From positions 4,397,001-4,461,000 of the forward strand of contig NZ_JAFHKM010000002.1 in assembly GCF_016937515.1 (NCBI RefSeq): a stretch of DNA of 64,000 nt, given 5' to 3'. Origin of the DNA: Cohnella algarum (GTDB taxonomy: Bacteria; Bacillota; Bacilli; Paenibacillales; Paenibacillaceae). The translations under genes and the position numbers were made by a program. Under the pieces are notes generated by a model. The model had not been told where the DNA came from, made no database searches, and saw only the letters and a program-made list of their open reading frames with translations. The stretch's first letter is position 1, and each line of letters opens with the position of its first letter. Positions 18,863 through 27,495 of the stretch are shown piece after piece.

Positions 18863-19111
18863 ATGCCGTTCGGTTTAGCGAACCGCCGCCGGGCGCTTCG
18901 CCGCTTCGCCGTTGCCGCCCTCCTGTCGGCGACGATCGGCCTGGCCGCCTGCGGCCAAAAGCCGGCCGTTCCCGCCGGCGCGATCGCCCCCGGCGCTTCG
19001 GATTCGGCCGAATCGAAGGTATTCGCGAGCGTATACCCGAGCGAAGTCTCACAAGACGTGTACCGGTCGCGAAACGTCACGCCGGGCCTGGAGTGGGGCG
19101 TCGGGTGGTAA
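18863..19111 (+). CDS. Small lipoprotein, 82 residues
   Basis: A GGAAGGAGG ribosome site precedes ATG 18863. The product has a basic start, a hydrophobic core and a lipobox IGLAAC, then a short Ala/Ser/Pro-rich mature part ending WGVGW. The mature domain is only about 50 residues and has no recognised motif. It is followed by a bidirectional terminator. Function unknown. Confidence 0.65.
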   Translation: MPFGLANRRRALRRFAVAALLSATIGLAACGQKPAVPAGAIAPGASDSAESKVFASVYPSEVSQDVYRSRNVTPGLEWGVGW

Positions 19112-19146
19112 GCTCGCCGCGCCCGCCGCAAGCGCCGAATCATAGC

Positions 19147-19183
19147 AAAAGCTCCGCTGCCGCTTGAAGGCGTCGGAGCTTTT
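19147..19183. terminator. Bidirectional terminator
   Basis: Ten-base arms AAAAGCTCCG and CGGAGCTTTT surround an inner hairpin. It serves the lipoprotein on the plus strand and the micro-protein on the minus strand. Confidence 0.85.
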
Positions 19184-19188
19184 GTCGT

Positions 19189-19290
19189 TCATTCTTCCCA
19201 TTTGCGGGAGTAGGCTTTTTTGGTGACCCAGAGCAGCACCCAAATCATGACGACGAGCAGGATCGCGGATATCACGTAGGCGGCAACCAA
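19189..19290 (-). CDS. Single-span membrane micro-protein, 33 residues
   Basis: A minus-strand frame from TTG 19290, behind an AAAGGA-containing ribosome site, encodes one TM helix (ISAILLVVMIWVLLW) followed by the basic/aromatic tail TKKAYSRKWEE. It ends at a bidirectional terminator. Upstream in-frame stops rule out a longer protein. It resembles other small single-helix accessory proteins (CcmD-like size and layout), but I cannot name the family. Confidence 0.5.
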   Translation of the reverse strand: MVAAYVISAILLVVMIWVLLWVTKKAYSRKWEE

Positions 19291-19351
19291 AACGCAGGCA
19301 TCCTTTCCGTAGGCGAATTTTTCTCATCATACCGCATTCCGGATCCGGTTG

Positions 19352-20092
19352 TCATCCCGAAAACGGAAGAGTATAGCGTTTATGCTGGTCGACGAACGTC
19401 ATTTTTCCGGTTTTTCCGATGAAATCGGGCTGATCGTCTCCGTAATGCATAAGCCGGATTCGTTCCTGGATGTCGTCCGGCAGCGTCAGCAGCTGGGGAA
19501 GGCACGCGTGAACGGTTCCGGGCTCATGCAGCTGGCAGTCGTGAAAAATCGTAGTCACGCCCCGTTCGCGAACGAGCTTCGCGAGCAGTTCCGGATTAAA
19601 CTTCATATCGGCCGTATAAAAGAACGAGTCGTTCAGCAAAATCGAGTAGCTGTATTTGTTCGGAATGTGATCGGTTCGAAGCAATTCCGCCCTCAAACCG
19701 CTTAGCAGCTCGACGCGAGTTCCTTCGGGAAGCGGCCGCACGTCGAAAAAATGCTGCAGCGAGTCGTAATGCTCCTGCTCCAGCCCGCCCCGCAGCGAAT
19801 GCTGCCATAGCGATTCGACAAGCGTTTCGGCGATATACAACGGCTTTCTCGTCTTATATGTAAATTTGTACTTGAACGCGAGTTCTTCGAGTCCTCCGAC
19901 GTGGTCGGCGTGGATGTGCGAAATCAAGATGGCGTCGATATCGTCCGGCGAAATGCCGAGTCGGTAAAGCATCTTCGGAGCCGTATGCCCGCAATCGATC
20001 AAAAGGATGCGGCCACCGGAATAGATCAGCGCATTGTTGTTGAAAAACGTTTTGGCGAAGGCGCTTCCCGTCCCCAGCATTTGGATATCCAT
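19352..20092 (-). CDS. MBL-fold metallo-hydrolase
   Basis: This 246-residue cytoplasmic metallo-beta-lactamase-fold hydrolase carries the metal ligands SHIHADH near residue 66 and a second cluster with TADMKFN, FHDCQLH and MHYGDDQ. The layout is closest to RNase Z/ComA-like or cyclic-phosphate hydrolase MBL proteins rather than to a beta-lactamase. ATG 20092 follows GGGAGG by six bases; the longer frame to 20233 lacks such a site and reads basic junk. It is monocistronic. Substrate not predictable. Confidence 0.85.
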   Translation of the reverse strand: MDIQMLGTGSAFAKTFFNNNALIYSGGRILLIDCGHTAPKMLYRLGISPDDIDAILISHIHADHVGGLEELAFKYKFTYKTRKPLYIAETLVESLWQHSLRGGLEQEHYDSLQHFFDVRPLPEGTRVELLSGLRAELLRTDHIPNKYSYSILLNDSFFYTADMKFNPELLAKLVRERGVTTIFHDCQLHEPGTVHACLPQLLTLPDDIQERIRLMHYGDDQPDFIGKTGKMTFVDQHKRYTLPFSG

Positions 20093-20276
20093 TCCAAGCC
20101 TCCCAGCTGTCTCATCTGCCAGTTTGAATCGTTGCAAACGAACGCATTTAAAACTGAATTGAATATACCATAATCTGTATCGATGCAAAAGATTTCGTTG
20201 CAAAAAACGAAGCATTGCCCCGCCCTCCCGCATACGTTATGGTGGCTGCCATTTTCGCAGGGAAGGGGGGAGCCGC

Positions 20277-20486
20277 ATGAGCAAACCGAAAGGCAAAGGG
20301 GCGTCGAAAAAGAAGGAGCTGTCCTCCGTCGTCCACCGCCCGCAAATGAAAATCGTCACCTCGGACGCGTGCGCGGTTTGCCGCACTCCGTGCGCGCGAG
20401 GGTTAGCCTATTTGGCCAGAATGTCGGAGCCGGGAGCGATCGGCAACGGCGTTCCGTGCGTGCTTACGCTGCCCAAAGCCAATTGA
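20277..20486 (+). CDS. Small cysteine-containing hypothetical protein, 69 residues
   Basis: GGAAGGGGGGAG precedes ATG 20277. The product starts with a lysine-rich stretch (KPKGKGASKKKE) and then has four cysteines in CAVCRTPCARG and VPC, a spacing compatible with a small metal site. No TM helix or signal is seen. I do not recognise a named family. The clustered cysteines and conserved-looking glycine/proline pattern favour a real protein. Confidence 0.6.
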   Translation: MSKPKGKGASKKKELSSVVHRPQMKIVTSDACAVCRTPCARGLAYLARMSEPGAIGNGVPCVLTLPKAN

Positions 20487-20692
20487 ATCCCGGCAAACCG
20501 CGGGGAAATGGCGGAGCCATTATTTCCCGGGCGAGCGCACAATCGGAGCGGATTCGACACGTTCCGTCATGCCGAAGGGAGGGCCGCGGCGGATGTCCGC
20601 TCTGAATTTTCTTTCGCGTTCTCGCAACTTTTGCCCGGTTGTTCGGTATAACCATACAGGTAAAAGAGTGCGAACGACGGAGGTCATGCAGA

Positions 20693-21271
20693 ATGAACAT
20701 CCGCAAGCTGCTTTTGTTGACCGTGGCCCTATTGCTCGTAGGCGGTTCCGCGGTTTTTGCGGATACGGTTGCGCAGAAGGTGCGAATCGTATTCAATAAG
20801 CAAACGATCGAGGACGGCGGCATCCTCGTGGACGGCAAAGCGTATTTGGGCGTGCGCGAGGTCGGCGATCTCGTGCAGGGAATGGTCGCCTGGGACGAAA
20901 AGGACAAGAAAGTGACCGTCTCGAAGCCGAACGTACATATGTTTGCCATGAACGGCAGCACGCCGTTCGGCTCGGTCGAGAAAAACCAGAAGGTCAACTT
21001 CATCGTTTTTGCTCAAATCGACAACCTGCAAGCGGACATTTCCGCCTTCAAGGTCACGATTGCCGATCCTTACGGGGACGAGACCTATATCGACGGCAAA
21101 ACGACCAAGGACAAGGATTTTCCGACCAAGGACAACTTCTGGTTCACGACCAGCGACAAATTCGGCTACGAGTTCAAATCAAGCGGCAAGTACACGATCC
21201 GCTTCTGGATGCAGCCCGCAGGGAGCTCGTCCATGCAGGTCGTCTCGGAAAAAACGATCATCTCGAAATAA
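20693..21271 (+). CDS. Secreted protein with copper-amine-oxidase-like N-terminal domain
   Basis: The 192-residue exported protein has a signal peptide (LLLLTVALLLVGGSAVFA) and an N-terminal region like the stalk-type copper amine oxidase N-terminal domain common in Paenibacillus (GILVDGKAYLGVREVGDLV, VAWDEKDKKVTV), followed by a beta-rich Ig-like half (about residues 80-190). These domains are wall or surface modules and carry no copper chemistry by themselves. ATG 20693 is chosen because GGAGG lies nine bases upstream. It is monocistronic with a GC-rich hairpin behind it. Confidence 0.8.
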   Translation: MNIRKLLLLTVALLLVGGSAVFADTVAQKVRIVFNKQTIEDGGILVDGKAYLGVREVGDLVQGMVAWDEKDKKVTVSKPNVHMFAMNGSTPFGSVEKNQKVNFIVFAQIDNLQADISAFKVTIADPYGDETYIDGKTTKDKDFPTKDNFWFTTSDKFGYEFKSSGKYTIRFWMQPAGSSSMQVVSEKTIISK

Positions 21272-21275
21272 GCGG

Positions 21276-21305
21276 CGGCGCTCCTCCCGATCCGGGGGAG
21301 CGCCG
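21276..21305 (+). terminator. GC-rich hairpin, weak terminator
   Basis: CGGCGCTCC pairs with GGAGCGCCG right after the stop; the following T content (TTCGTTTG) is low. Confidence 0.5.
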
Positions 21306-21381
21306 TTCGTTTGACCCGGGGATTTGGAAATGATACGATACGATGGAAAAGTAAATCCAACCGACTGAACGGAGGTTCCAC

Positions 21382-21675
21382 ATGAGCGATCATGTTCATG
21401 ACGAAAACTGCAACCACGAGCACGATGAAGAAGCCGTTTTCGTCGTAACGGACGAAGAAGGCAACGAACACGAAATGGTGCTTGTGTACACATTCGAGAG
21501 CGGCGATAACGCTTATGCCGTTCTGCTTGACCGCAACGATCCCGAAGACGACGGCGTCATTTTCCGCATCGAGGAAGACGGCGAAGACGAAGTGCTCGTC
21601 AATATCGAAGACGACGAAGAGTGGGAGCGGGTCATGAAAGTTTACGAAGAGCTCGCCGCCCAGGAAGCGGACTGA
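21382..21675 (+). CDS. DUF1292 domain protein (YrzB type)
   Basis: The 97-residue, very acidic cytoplasmic protein matches DUF1292 with its FVVTDEEGNEHEMVLVYTF and DGEDEVLVNIEDDEEW segments. An N-terminal His-rich tip (HVHDENCNHEHDEE) could bind metal. The family is widespread in Firmicutes and has no firm function; in Bacillus yrzB lies with yrzL/yrrK, a context not present here. A GGAGG site precedes ATG 21382. Confidence 0.85.
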   Translation: MSDHVHDENCNHEHDEEAVFVVTDEEGNEHEMVLVYTFESGDNAYAVLLDRNDPEDDGVIFRIEEDGEDEVLVNIEDDEEWERVMKVYEELAAQEAD

Positions 21676-21691
21676 GCCATCGCTTTTCGCG

Positions 21692-21742
21692 GGAGCTGCC
21701 AGGCATGCGCGTTTCGGCATGCCGCGGCAGCTCCGTTTTTTT
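21692..21742 (+). terminator. Strong terminator after the DUF1292 gene
   Basis: A nested hairpin (GGAGCTGCC...GGCAGCTCC with inner GGCATGC/GCATGCC) is followed by seven T residues. Confidence 0.9.
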
Positions 21743-22160
21743 ATTTTCTGGAGCTGAAAACCATCGAGCGGCCGTTGAACAACGTGACTTCCGCCAGCAG
21801 CTGCCGGCCGAGCCATTTGCAATATTCGTTCGCTTTCGCTTTGTCGGCGTGCGTGGAGCCTTCGGGAAGGACGACCTGGATGTACGGAACGGAGCGTTCG
21901 CCGTCCGGGCGGCGGCCGACGCCGAAAACGATGAAGCGGTAGGGGGGCCTGGAGCCTTTCAAATAAAACCAGGCGTGCTTCTCGGAATTTTGGTCCTCGA
22001 TGGAGTAGGGAAAGGCGGCGCCGGCGTAATCCCAGCCGAGCTGTTTGCCGGTCCGAGACGCCTGGTCGATATAAAGGCGAAGCTTGGCCTTTACGTCGTC
22101 GAGCGTCACTTCGGTTGCGGCGGATCCTTGGACGAGCGAAATGAAAGCGCTTTGACTCAT
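21741..22160 (-). CDS. DUF1885 family protein
   Basis: The 139-residue cytoplasmic protein has the family features QLGWDYAGAAFPY, a central FIVFGVG strand, VVLPEGSTHADKAKANEYCKWL and a final LFNGRSMVF. The DUF1885 fold is known structurally but its function is not. ATG 22160 has a GGAGG site upstream. It is convergent with the DUF1292 gene and independent of speA, which has its own terminator. Confidence 0.75.
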   Translation of the reverse strand: MSQSAFISLVQGSAATEVTLDDVKAKLRLYIDQASRTGKQLGWDYAGAAFPYSIEDQNSEKHAWFYLKGSRPPYRFIVFGVGRRPDGERSVPYIQVVLPEGSTHADKAKANEYCKWLGRQLLAEVTLFNGRSMVFSSRK

Positions 22161-22226
22161 CGTTTTCCACCTCCAAGCCCATCATAGCAAAATCGGATAT
22201 CGCCTACAATCGTTTTGCCCGAACGT

Positions 22227-22262
22227 AAAAAAACCCCCCTGCGCCGGCATTGGGCGCGCGGG
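22227..22262 (-). terminator. Terminator of speA
   Basis: On the minus strand a CCCCGCGCGCC/GGCGCAGGGG stem with small mismatches is followed by seven T residues. Confidence 0.75.
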
Positions 22263-22296
22263 GATAGACTGCGACCGGCGGAATGCTGCGGGCCGC

Positions 22297-23766
22297 CTAC
22301 GAAATCGCCGTCTCTTCGACGATCACCTTGATTTCCCTGACCGTCCGATCTTCCGGTCCTTTGACCGGCAGGCCGACCTCCAGATGGTCGACGATGTAAT
22401 CGATGTTTTCCTGCGAGATGACTTCGCCCGGCAGCAAAATCGGAATGCCCGGCGGATATACGTAAATAAACTCCGCGATGATCCGGCCGGCGGATTCGGT
22501 CAGCGGGATCGTTTCCGTCTCCCCGTAAAACGCGTCTCTCGGCGTCAGCGACAGGTGGGGAATTTCGGGAACCTTGACGACGATGTCCGGAATTTCGCGC
22601 GTGTCGCGGAACTGCTCCGACATTTCGCGCAGCGCGTTCACGAGCAGACCGACGGAAGCGTCGTCGTCGCCCGGCGTAATCAGGCATAAAATGTTGTACA
22701 TGTCGCTAAGCTCGACTTCGATCCGGTAACGCTCGCGAAGCCAGTTTTCCGCGTCGTAGCCGGTAATTCCGAGCCGCCGGACGTGAATGGTCAGCTTCGT
22801 CGGGTCGTAGTCGTAGGTCGCCTCGTCGCCGAGAATGTCTTCCCCGAACGAATAGAGCCCTTCGATTTCGTTCACCGCCTGCCGCGCGCGGTTGGCTAGC
22901 TCCACCGCTCGGGCCGCGAGCTCTTCCCCGTGCAGCGCGAGCTGGCGCCTTGCCGTATCGAGCGAAGCGAGCAGCGGATACGAGGTGGACGTCGTCGTCA
23001 GCATGCTCAAAATCGTTTGCACGCGCTGGACGTTGACCAGCCCGTTTCGCACGTTCAGGATGGAGCTCTGGGTCATCGAGCCGCCGAGCTTGTGCACGCT
23101 GGTCGCGGCCATATCGGCGCCGGCTTGCATCGCGGAGAGCGGGAGCTTGTCTGAAAAATGAATGAGCGCGCCGTGCGCCTCGTCGACGAGAACCGGGATA
23201 TCGTACTCGTGAACGAGGTCGACGATTTCCTTCAGGTTCGCGCTAACGCCGAAATACGTCGGATTGATGACCAGAACCGCCGCCGCGTCGGGATGACGCT
23301 CCAGCGCGCGGCGGACCGAACGGGTCGTTACGCCGTGATCGATGCCGAGCTGATGATCGCGCGCCGGCGACAGGAAAACCGGCCGCGCCCCGGCGAAAAT
23401 AATGGCGGACAGAATCGATTTATGAACGTTGCGCGGGACGACGATTTTGTCCCCGTTGCCGCATACGGACAAAATCATCGTCATGATGGCCGTGCTCGTT
23501 CCTTGCACGGAAAAAAAACAGGCATCCGCTCCGAAGGCGTCCGCGGCCAGCTTCTGGGCTTCGAGAATGACGCCGACCGGCTGATGAAGGTCGTCGAGCG
23601 GCGCGATGTTGATCAGGTCGATATCGAGAACGTTTTGCCCGACATACCGGCGGAATTCGGGATCCATGCCGGCGCCTTTCTTGTGCCCGGGGATGTGAAA
23701 CTGCACCGGCCCGGCCTCGGAATGGCGCAGAAGCGCGTCGAACAAAGGGGTGCGGGTATGATCCAA
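22297..23766 (-). CDS. speA: Arginine decarboxylase-type PLP enzyme (Orn/Lys/Arg decarboxylase family)
   Basis: The 489-residue PLP-dependent enzyme matches SpeA-type arginine decarboxylase of Bacillus in length and plan. It has the N-terminal FHIPGHKKG signature, VDEAHGA and the PLP-lysine segment SVHKLGGSMTQ near residue 225, then a C-terminal domain with YPPGIPILLPGE. It would convert arginine to agmatine for polyamine synthesis. Lysine decarboxylase activity (YaaO-like paralogs) is the main alternative. The start is TTG 23766, with GAAAGGCAGG about 13 bases upstream. It is divergent from the MFS exporter and ends with its own terminator. Confidence 0.85.
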   Translation of the reverse strand: MDHTRTPLFDALLRHSEAGPVQFHIPGHKKGAGMDPEFRRYVGQNVLDIDLINIAPLDDLHQPVGVILEAQKLAADAFGADACFFSVQGTSTAIMTMILSVCGNGDKIVVPRNVHKSILSAIIFAGARPVFLSPARDHQLGIDHGVTTRSVRRALERHPDAAAVLVINPTYFGVSANLKEIVDLVHEYDIPVLVDEAHGALIHFSDKLPLSAMQAGADMAATSVHKLGGSMTQSSILNVRNGLVNVQRVQTILSMLTTTSTSYPLLASLDTARRQLALHGEELAARAVELANRARQAVNEIEGLYSFGEDILGDEATYDYDPTKLTIHVRRLGITGYDAENWLRERYRIEVELSDMYNILCLITPGDDDASVGLLVNALREMSEQFRDTREIPDIVVKVPEIPHLSLTPRDAFYGETETIPLTESAGRIIAEFIYVYPPGIPILLPGEVISQENIDYIVDHLEVGLPVKGPEDRTVREIKVIVEETAIS

Positions 23767-23994
23767 AATGGATAGCGCCTGCCTTTCTTACCTAGCATGA
23801 GTCGAAGTTTGTTTCAAACTAGGTTGAGTATAGCAAAAATAGGGGGGAATGCAACAAGTTTGCCGCGCAGCCGATTTCCGTCCGAATCGGCTGTCACGAA
23901 AACGACAAATGGCGGCATTTGGAACGGGCTGCTTGCTGTGTTACCATATTTTAAGGAAAAACGACACTGCGTTTTAGAGGAGAGAACGACGTCC

Positions 23995-25173
23995 ATGAGA
24001 AGCAAGCTCGCCATCGTAGCGCTCATGCTCATTACGACCTTTATCGGCTTCGGCATTATTATTCCGGTTTTGCCGCAAGTCGTATCCGACATCGACCCGG
24101 AAGCGGCCAATTTGCACACGGGCTTGATGCTTACGCTGTACTCGCTCGTCTCGTTTGTCGTATCCCCGCTGTGGGGCTCGCTCTCCGGCAGGGTGGGACG
24201 GCGGCCCGTCATCATGATCGGCGTTGCCGGCTTCTGCCTCAGCTTCCTGCTCTTTGGCCTGGCCGGCGACAATTTGACGCTGATGTACGCGTCCCGGCTG
24301 ATCGGCGGCTTGTTTTCCGGCGCGGTGACCGCTTGCATCGTCGCGTACGTAGCCGACATTACGACAAACGAAGACCGGACGAAAGGAATGGCGGTCGTCG
24401 GGATGAGCATCGGTCTCGGCTTCACCTTCGGTCCTTTCGTCGGCGGCGTGCTCAGCCGCATTTCGCTCAGCGCGCCGTTTTTTGCCGCCGCGGGGCTGGC
24501 GCTCGTTACGCTGCTCGCGGCATGGGCGAAGCTGACGGAATCGCTCACGCCCGAGCAGCGGGCCAAAACGGCGGCGGCGCCCAAAGTTTCCCGGTGGACC
24601 GCCTTTCAGGGCCCGCTTAAAAATTTGTACGTGCTGGCGTTTTTCGTGACGTTTTCGCTGGCGATTCTGGAAGCGACGATGCAATTGTTCGGCATGGAGC
24701 GCTTCGAGGTCACGCCCTATAAAGTCGGCATCATGTTTTTCTTTTGCGGGCTGGCCGGCGCGCTCGTCCAGGGAGGCATCGTTCGCCGGTACGTGAAAAA
24801 GGGGCGCGAAGGGGCGTTCATCGCGGCGGGGCTCGTGCTGTCGGCGATCGGATTTTTCCTGCTGCTGACCGCGGACAACTGGATCGCCGCAACGGCGTAC
24901 CTGTGCATTTTCGGCATCGGCAACTCGCTGACCCGGCCGTGCGTCACATCGCTCATTACGCAAAAAACGACGGTCGAGCAGGGGGTCGCATCCGGCCTCA
25001 GCTCTTCGATGGACAGCCTCGGCCGGATCGCGGGCCCGCTGCTCGGCACGCTCCTGCTCGGCGTGTACGATTGGCTGCCGTACGTCGTGTCCGGCGTCAT
25101 TTCCCTGCTTGCGATCGGCCTGCTGGCCCGGTTCCGCATGGCGGACGGCGCATCGGCGAAGCCGAACGCGTAA
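23995..25173 (+). CDS. MFS drug-efflux-type transporter
   Basis: The 392-residue integral membrane protein has 12 predicted TM helices and the MFS motif A (LWGSLSGRVGRRPVI) between helices 2 and 3, plus the motif C-like GLGFTFGPFVGG of DHA1 proton antiporters related to TetA/Bmr. It probably exports a drug or metabolite. ATG 23995 with AGAGGAGA upstream is chosen; the frame is open to 23797, but that part has no ribosome site and no protein character. Its terminator is strong. A TetR gene lies tail to tail, so regulation by it is possible but not implied by position. Confidence 0.9.
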   Translation: MRSKLAIVALMLITTFIGFGIIIPVLPQVVSDIDPEAANLHTGLMLTLYSLVSFVVSPLWGSLSGRVGRRPVIMIGVAGFCLSFLLFGLAGDNLTLMYASRLIGGLFSGAVTACIVAYVADITTNEDRTKGMAVVGMSIGLGFTFGPFVGGVLSRISLSAPFFAAAGLALVTLLAAWAKLTESLTPEQRAKTAAAPKVSRWTAFQGPLKNLYVLAFFVTFSLAILEATMQLFGMERFEVTPYKVGIMFFFCGLAGALVQGGIVRRYVKKGREGAFIAAGLVLSAIGFFLLLTADNWIAATAYLCIFGIGNSLTRPCVTSLITQKTTVEQGVASGLSSSMDSLGRIAGPLLGTLLLGVYDWLPYVVSGVISLLAIGLLARFRMADGASAKPNA

Positions 25174-25197
25174 TCGATCGCCTTTGCCGCGCTGCGA

Positions 25198-25229
25198 AGC
25201 TCTCCCCGCTTTTTGGGGAGAGCTTTTTT
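25198..25229 (+). terminator. Terminator of the MFS gene
   Basis: AGCTCTCCCC and GGGGAGAGCT form a ten-base stem followed by T residues. Confidence 0.88.
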
Positions 25230-25248
25230 GACAGAGCCGAAAAGCGGA

Positions 25249-25287
25249 AACGGCAGCGCCCATCTCTGCGGGGAACGCTGCCGTTTT
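25249..25287. terminator. Second hairpin between MFS and TetR genes
   Basis: AAACGGCAGCG pairs with CGCTGCCGTTT around a loop of about 16 bases. It ends in TTTTT on the plus strand and has a weaker T tract on the minus strand, where it would end the TetR transcript. Confidence 0.65.
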
Positions 25288-25306
25288 TGCGCGCCGAAGC
25301 GCCGGT

Positions 25307-25915
25307 TTATGCTTCCGAAAGCAAACGATCCAGGTGCAGCCGGACGATGCGGCGGATCGTTTCGGGCGTCATGACGTCGGGACGGGAAACGCCGTGAACG
25401 AGGAGTCCGTCCACGAGCGCGTTCAATCGTCTCGCTTCCAGCTCGGCGTCGAGGCTCGAACTTGCGCCCGATTCCGCCTCGCGGAAGACGATGAGCGCCC
25501 GCACGAGCCGCAACATCCCCGCGTACAGTTCGTCGTACACCTGGGCGTTCAGCTCCGCCAGGGCGGGATCGGTCAGTTTCCGGCCCGTGAACGCGAGCCA
25601 AACCTCGCTTTCCGCGCGTTTTTCTTCATCGAGCGGAAGCAGTTCCCAGAGGATGCATTCCGCGTCCGCGCGGACGTCGCCGGACGGCTTGAAGTCCGCC
25701 AGCCGGCCTTTGACGCGATCGGAGACGAGGCGCAGCGAGAAGGCGAGCAGTTCCGATTGGGTCGAAAAATAATGCCTGAGCGATCCGAGAGACACCTCCG
25801 CTTCCTTCGCCACGTTTCGGACCGTCACCGCCTCCAGCCCCTCGCGCCGGATAATGCGCCATGCCGCTTCTCCCAGCTCCGTTCGGCGCCGATCATGATC
25901 GACGATTTTGGGCAT
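25307..25915 (-). CDS. TetR/AcrR family transcriptional regulator
   Basis: The 202-residue regulator has an N-terminal helix-turn-helix of BetI/AcrR type (AVTVRNVAKEAEVSLGSLRHYF, residues about 28-50; core VAKEAEVSLGSLRHYF) and a helical ligand-binding C-terminal domain. It should repress as a dimer and release DNA on ligand binding. It is divergent from a membrane-protein gene at 26003, with a palindrome in the shared gap. It therefore probably controls itself and that gene. Ligand unknown. Confidence 0.88.
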   Translation of the reverse strand: MPKIVDHDRRRTELGEAAWRIIRREGLEAVTVRNVAKEAEVSLGSLRHYFSTQSELLAFSLRLVSDRVKGRLADFKPSGDVRADAECILWELLPLDEEKRAESEVWLAFTGRKLTDPALAELNAQVYDELYAGMLRLVRALIVFREAESGASSSLDAELEARRLNALVDGLLVHGVSRPDVMTPETIRRIVRLHLDRLLSEA

Positions 25916-25922
25916 GCGATTA

Positions 25923-25959
25923 TTTTATCACTTTGTTTTTTAATACAACAGTGTTAAAA
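25923..25959. promoter_or_regulatory. Candidate TetR operator in the divergent gap
   Basis: Near-palindromic half-sites TTTTATCACTTTGTT and AACAGTGTTAAAA face each other across about nine bases just upstream of the TetR start. Confidence 0.55.
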
Positions 25960-26002
25960 TAAGCTTGTTTTCATACGATGTATTAAAAAGGGAGAATCGG
26001 TG

Positions 26003-26557
26003 ATGATCGGATTTTTAATCGTAGCGTGCGAAATCGGATTTTGGGTGTTCGTCGGCGCGGGGCTTTTTTTCCGCTATGCGCTGAACAAAAGGAAGGCGGG
26101 CGCTTGGCTGCTGGCATGCACGCCCGTCGTCGATCTGATCCTGCTCGCGGCGGCCGTCATCGATTTGCGCAGCGGAGCCGAGCCTTCATGGACGCACAAC
26201 CTGGCGGCCGTGTACGTCGGCGTATCGGTGGCGTTCGGCCATCGGATGATTCGCTGGGCCGACGCAAGGTTCGCTCATCGCTTCATGGGCGGGGAGGCTC
26301 CCCGCAAGCTGTACGGGAAAGAGCATGCGGCGCACGAACGCAAAGGCTGGCTGCTGCATCTGGCCGCGTGGGCGATCGGCGGCATTCTGCTGCTCGTCAT
26401 GAGCTGGCTGGCGGGGGAAAAGGACTTGAACGCCGAGTCTCCGTTCGTGTCTTGGATCCTGGGGTGGGCGGTCGTGCTCGGCATCGATTTTCTGATCAGC
26501 TTCAGCTATACGCTGTGGCCGCGCGAGCCGAAAGGGGAAACCTCCGCCCGAGGCTGA
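26003..26557 (+). CDS. Multi-pass membrane protein of unknown function
   Basis: The 184-residue protein has about five TM segments (at the N terminus, about 35-52, about 65-85, about 115-135 and about 148-168) and a cytoplasmic loop with RKLYGKEHAAHERK. ATG 26003 lies eight bases after GGAG. It is divergent from the TetR gene with an operator-like palindrome between, so it is the likely regulated target. I do not recognise a named family, although similar proteins sit beside TetR genes in related bacteria. Confidence 0.72.
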   Translation: MIGFLIVACEIGFWVFVGAGLFFRYALNKRKAGAWLLACTPVVDLILLAAAVIDLRSGAEPSWTHNLAAVYVGVSVAFGHRMIRWADARFAHRFMGGEAPRKLYGKEHAAHERKGWLLHLAAWAIGGILLLVMSWLAGEKDLNAESPFVSWILGWAVVLGIDFLISFSYTLWPREPKGETSARG

Positions 26558-26638
26558 CGTTCCGGCGAGCCGCCGACCGCTTCGGGCGATCGGCGGCTTT
26601 CGAATGAGAGCCGGAATGGGAGCGGCTCTTTCCTCGCG

Positions 26639-27304
26639 TTACGCGTTCGCCATCCGGTACAGGGGCAGCAGCGTGGCGAACACGGATTCCGCCTTGGCGA
26701 GCAGCGCTTTGCCGTCCCGGAGCACCGGGTCGTCCCGGCGAACGTGCAGGCCGCACGTCAGCTCGGCGGCTTTGATCTTGCGGAGCCGGACGAACAGCTC
26801 CTTCAGCTCCTCGTCGGACATGTCCTTGTGGGCGGTTCCTTCCGGTTTCATATGATCCTTGGACCATTGATAATCGGCGGGCACGGAGGAGCGGATCGAT
26901 TTCAGCTCATTTTCCGCGCGTACCGCGAGCACGTCTTTGGTCGGGCACTCATATATAATAGCGAACTGAATAAACAAATGCGTCGACCAGAGGCCGATCT
27001 GGAAATGCGGGAACATTTTGTAGCCCTTCGGGCTCGGAGACCATGCGACCCAAGTGTCGTCAGGCGGATTGACCGACCGCCTGGCGTGCTTGGCCACATG
27101 CGGATACAGCTGCGTTCCGGACAACCCGGTCAGGATCGGGGCAAGGGAATCGCCCAACGCGTGCAGCTTCGGCCGAACGCTTTCAATAATGGCGGACATC
27201 CGGTTTTCCAGGCCCGGGACGGCCATGGCGTCGAAGTCCGCGGCTTCGAAGCCGGCGAACTCGGCCGCGGGTTCGGCTGCGGAAGGTTTTGCGGTCGTGT
27301 TCAT
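26639..27304 (-). CDS. yktB: YktB family protein (UPF0637/DUF1054)
   Basis: The 221-residue cytoplasmic protein carries the family core YPHVAKHARRSVNPPDDTW and FPHFQIGLWSTHLFIQFA, which I recognise from UPF0637 proteins such as Bacillus YktB. It has an extra Ala/Pro-rich N terminus of about 15 residues. The family has a solved fold but no known activity. ATG 27304 lies six bases after GAGGTG; the ATG at 27331 precedes that site and is rejected. Confidence 0.85.
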   Translation of the reverse strand: MNTTAKPSAAEPAAEFAGFEAADFDAMAVPGLENRMSAIIESVRPKLHALGDSLAPILTGLSGTQLYPHVAKHARRSVNPPDDTWVAWSPSPKGYKMFPHFQIGLWSTHLFIQFAIIYECPTKDVLAVRAENELKSIRSSVPADYQWSKDHMKPEGTAHKDMSDEELKELFVRLRKIKAAELTCGLHVRRDDPVLRDGKALLAKAESVFATLLPLYRMANA

Positions 27305-27495
27305 TTTTTTCACCTCGTCTGAATCGTTCAAGCGTTGAACCCACTATACCGGATAACGGTCAAAAATCCAAGTTGACAAAATAGTCAAGAAACCAAGTTG
27401 CCAGAACATAAGATGGGGTATAAGATAGAAGTAAGCAAGAAATGTCTGAACATTCGGTCAATAACTCAAGCCGTGCAACGATGCGGGAGGGGGGG

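Noticed and set aside
23797..23994. N-terminal extension of the MFS transporter frame
   Set aside because: The extension has no ribosome site and no TM or signal character, and ATG 23995 with AGAGGAGA fits the usual MFS start.
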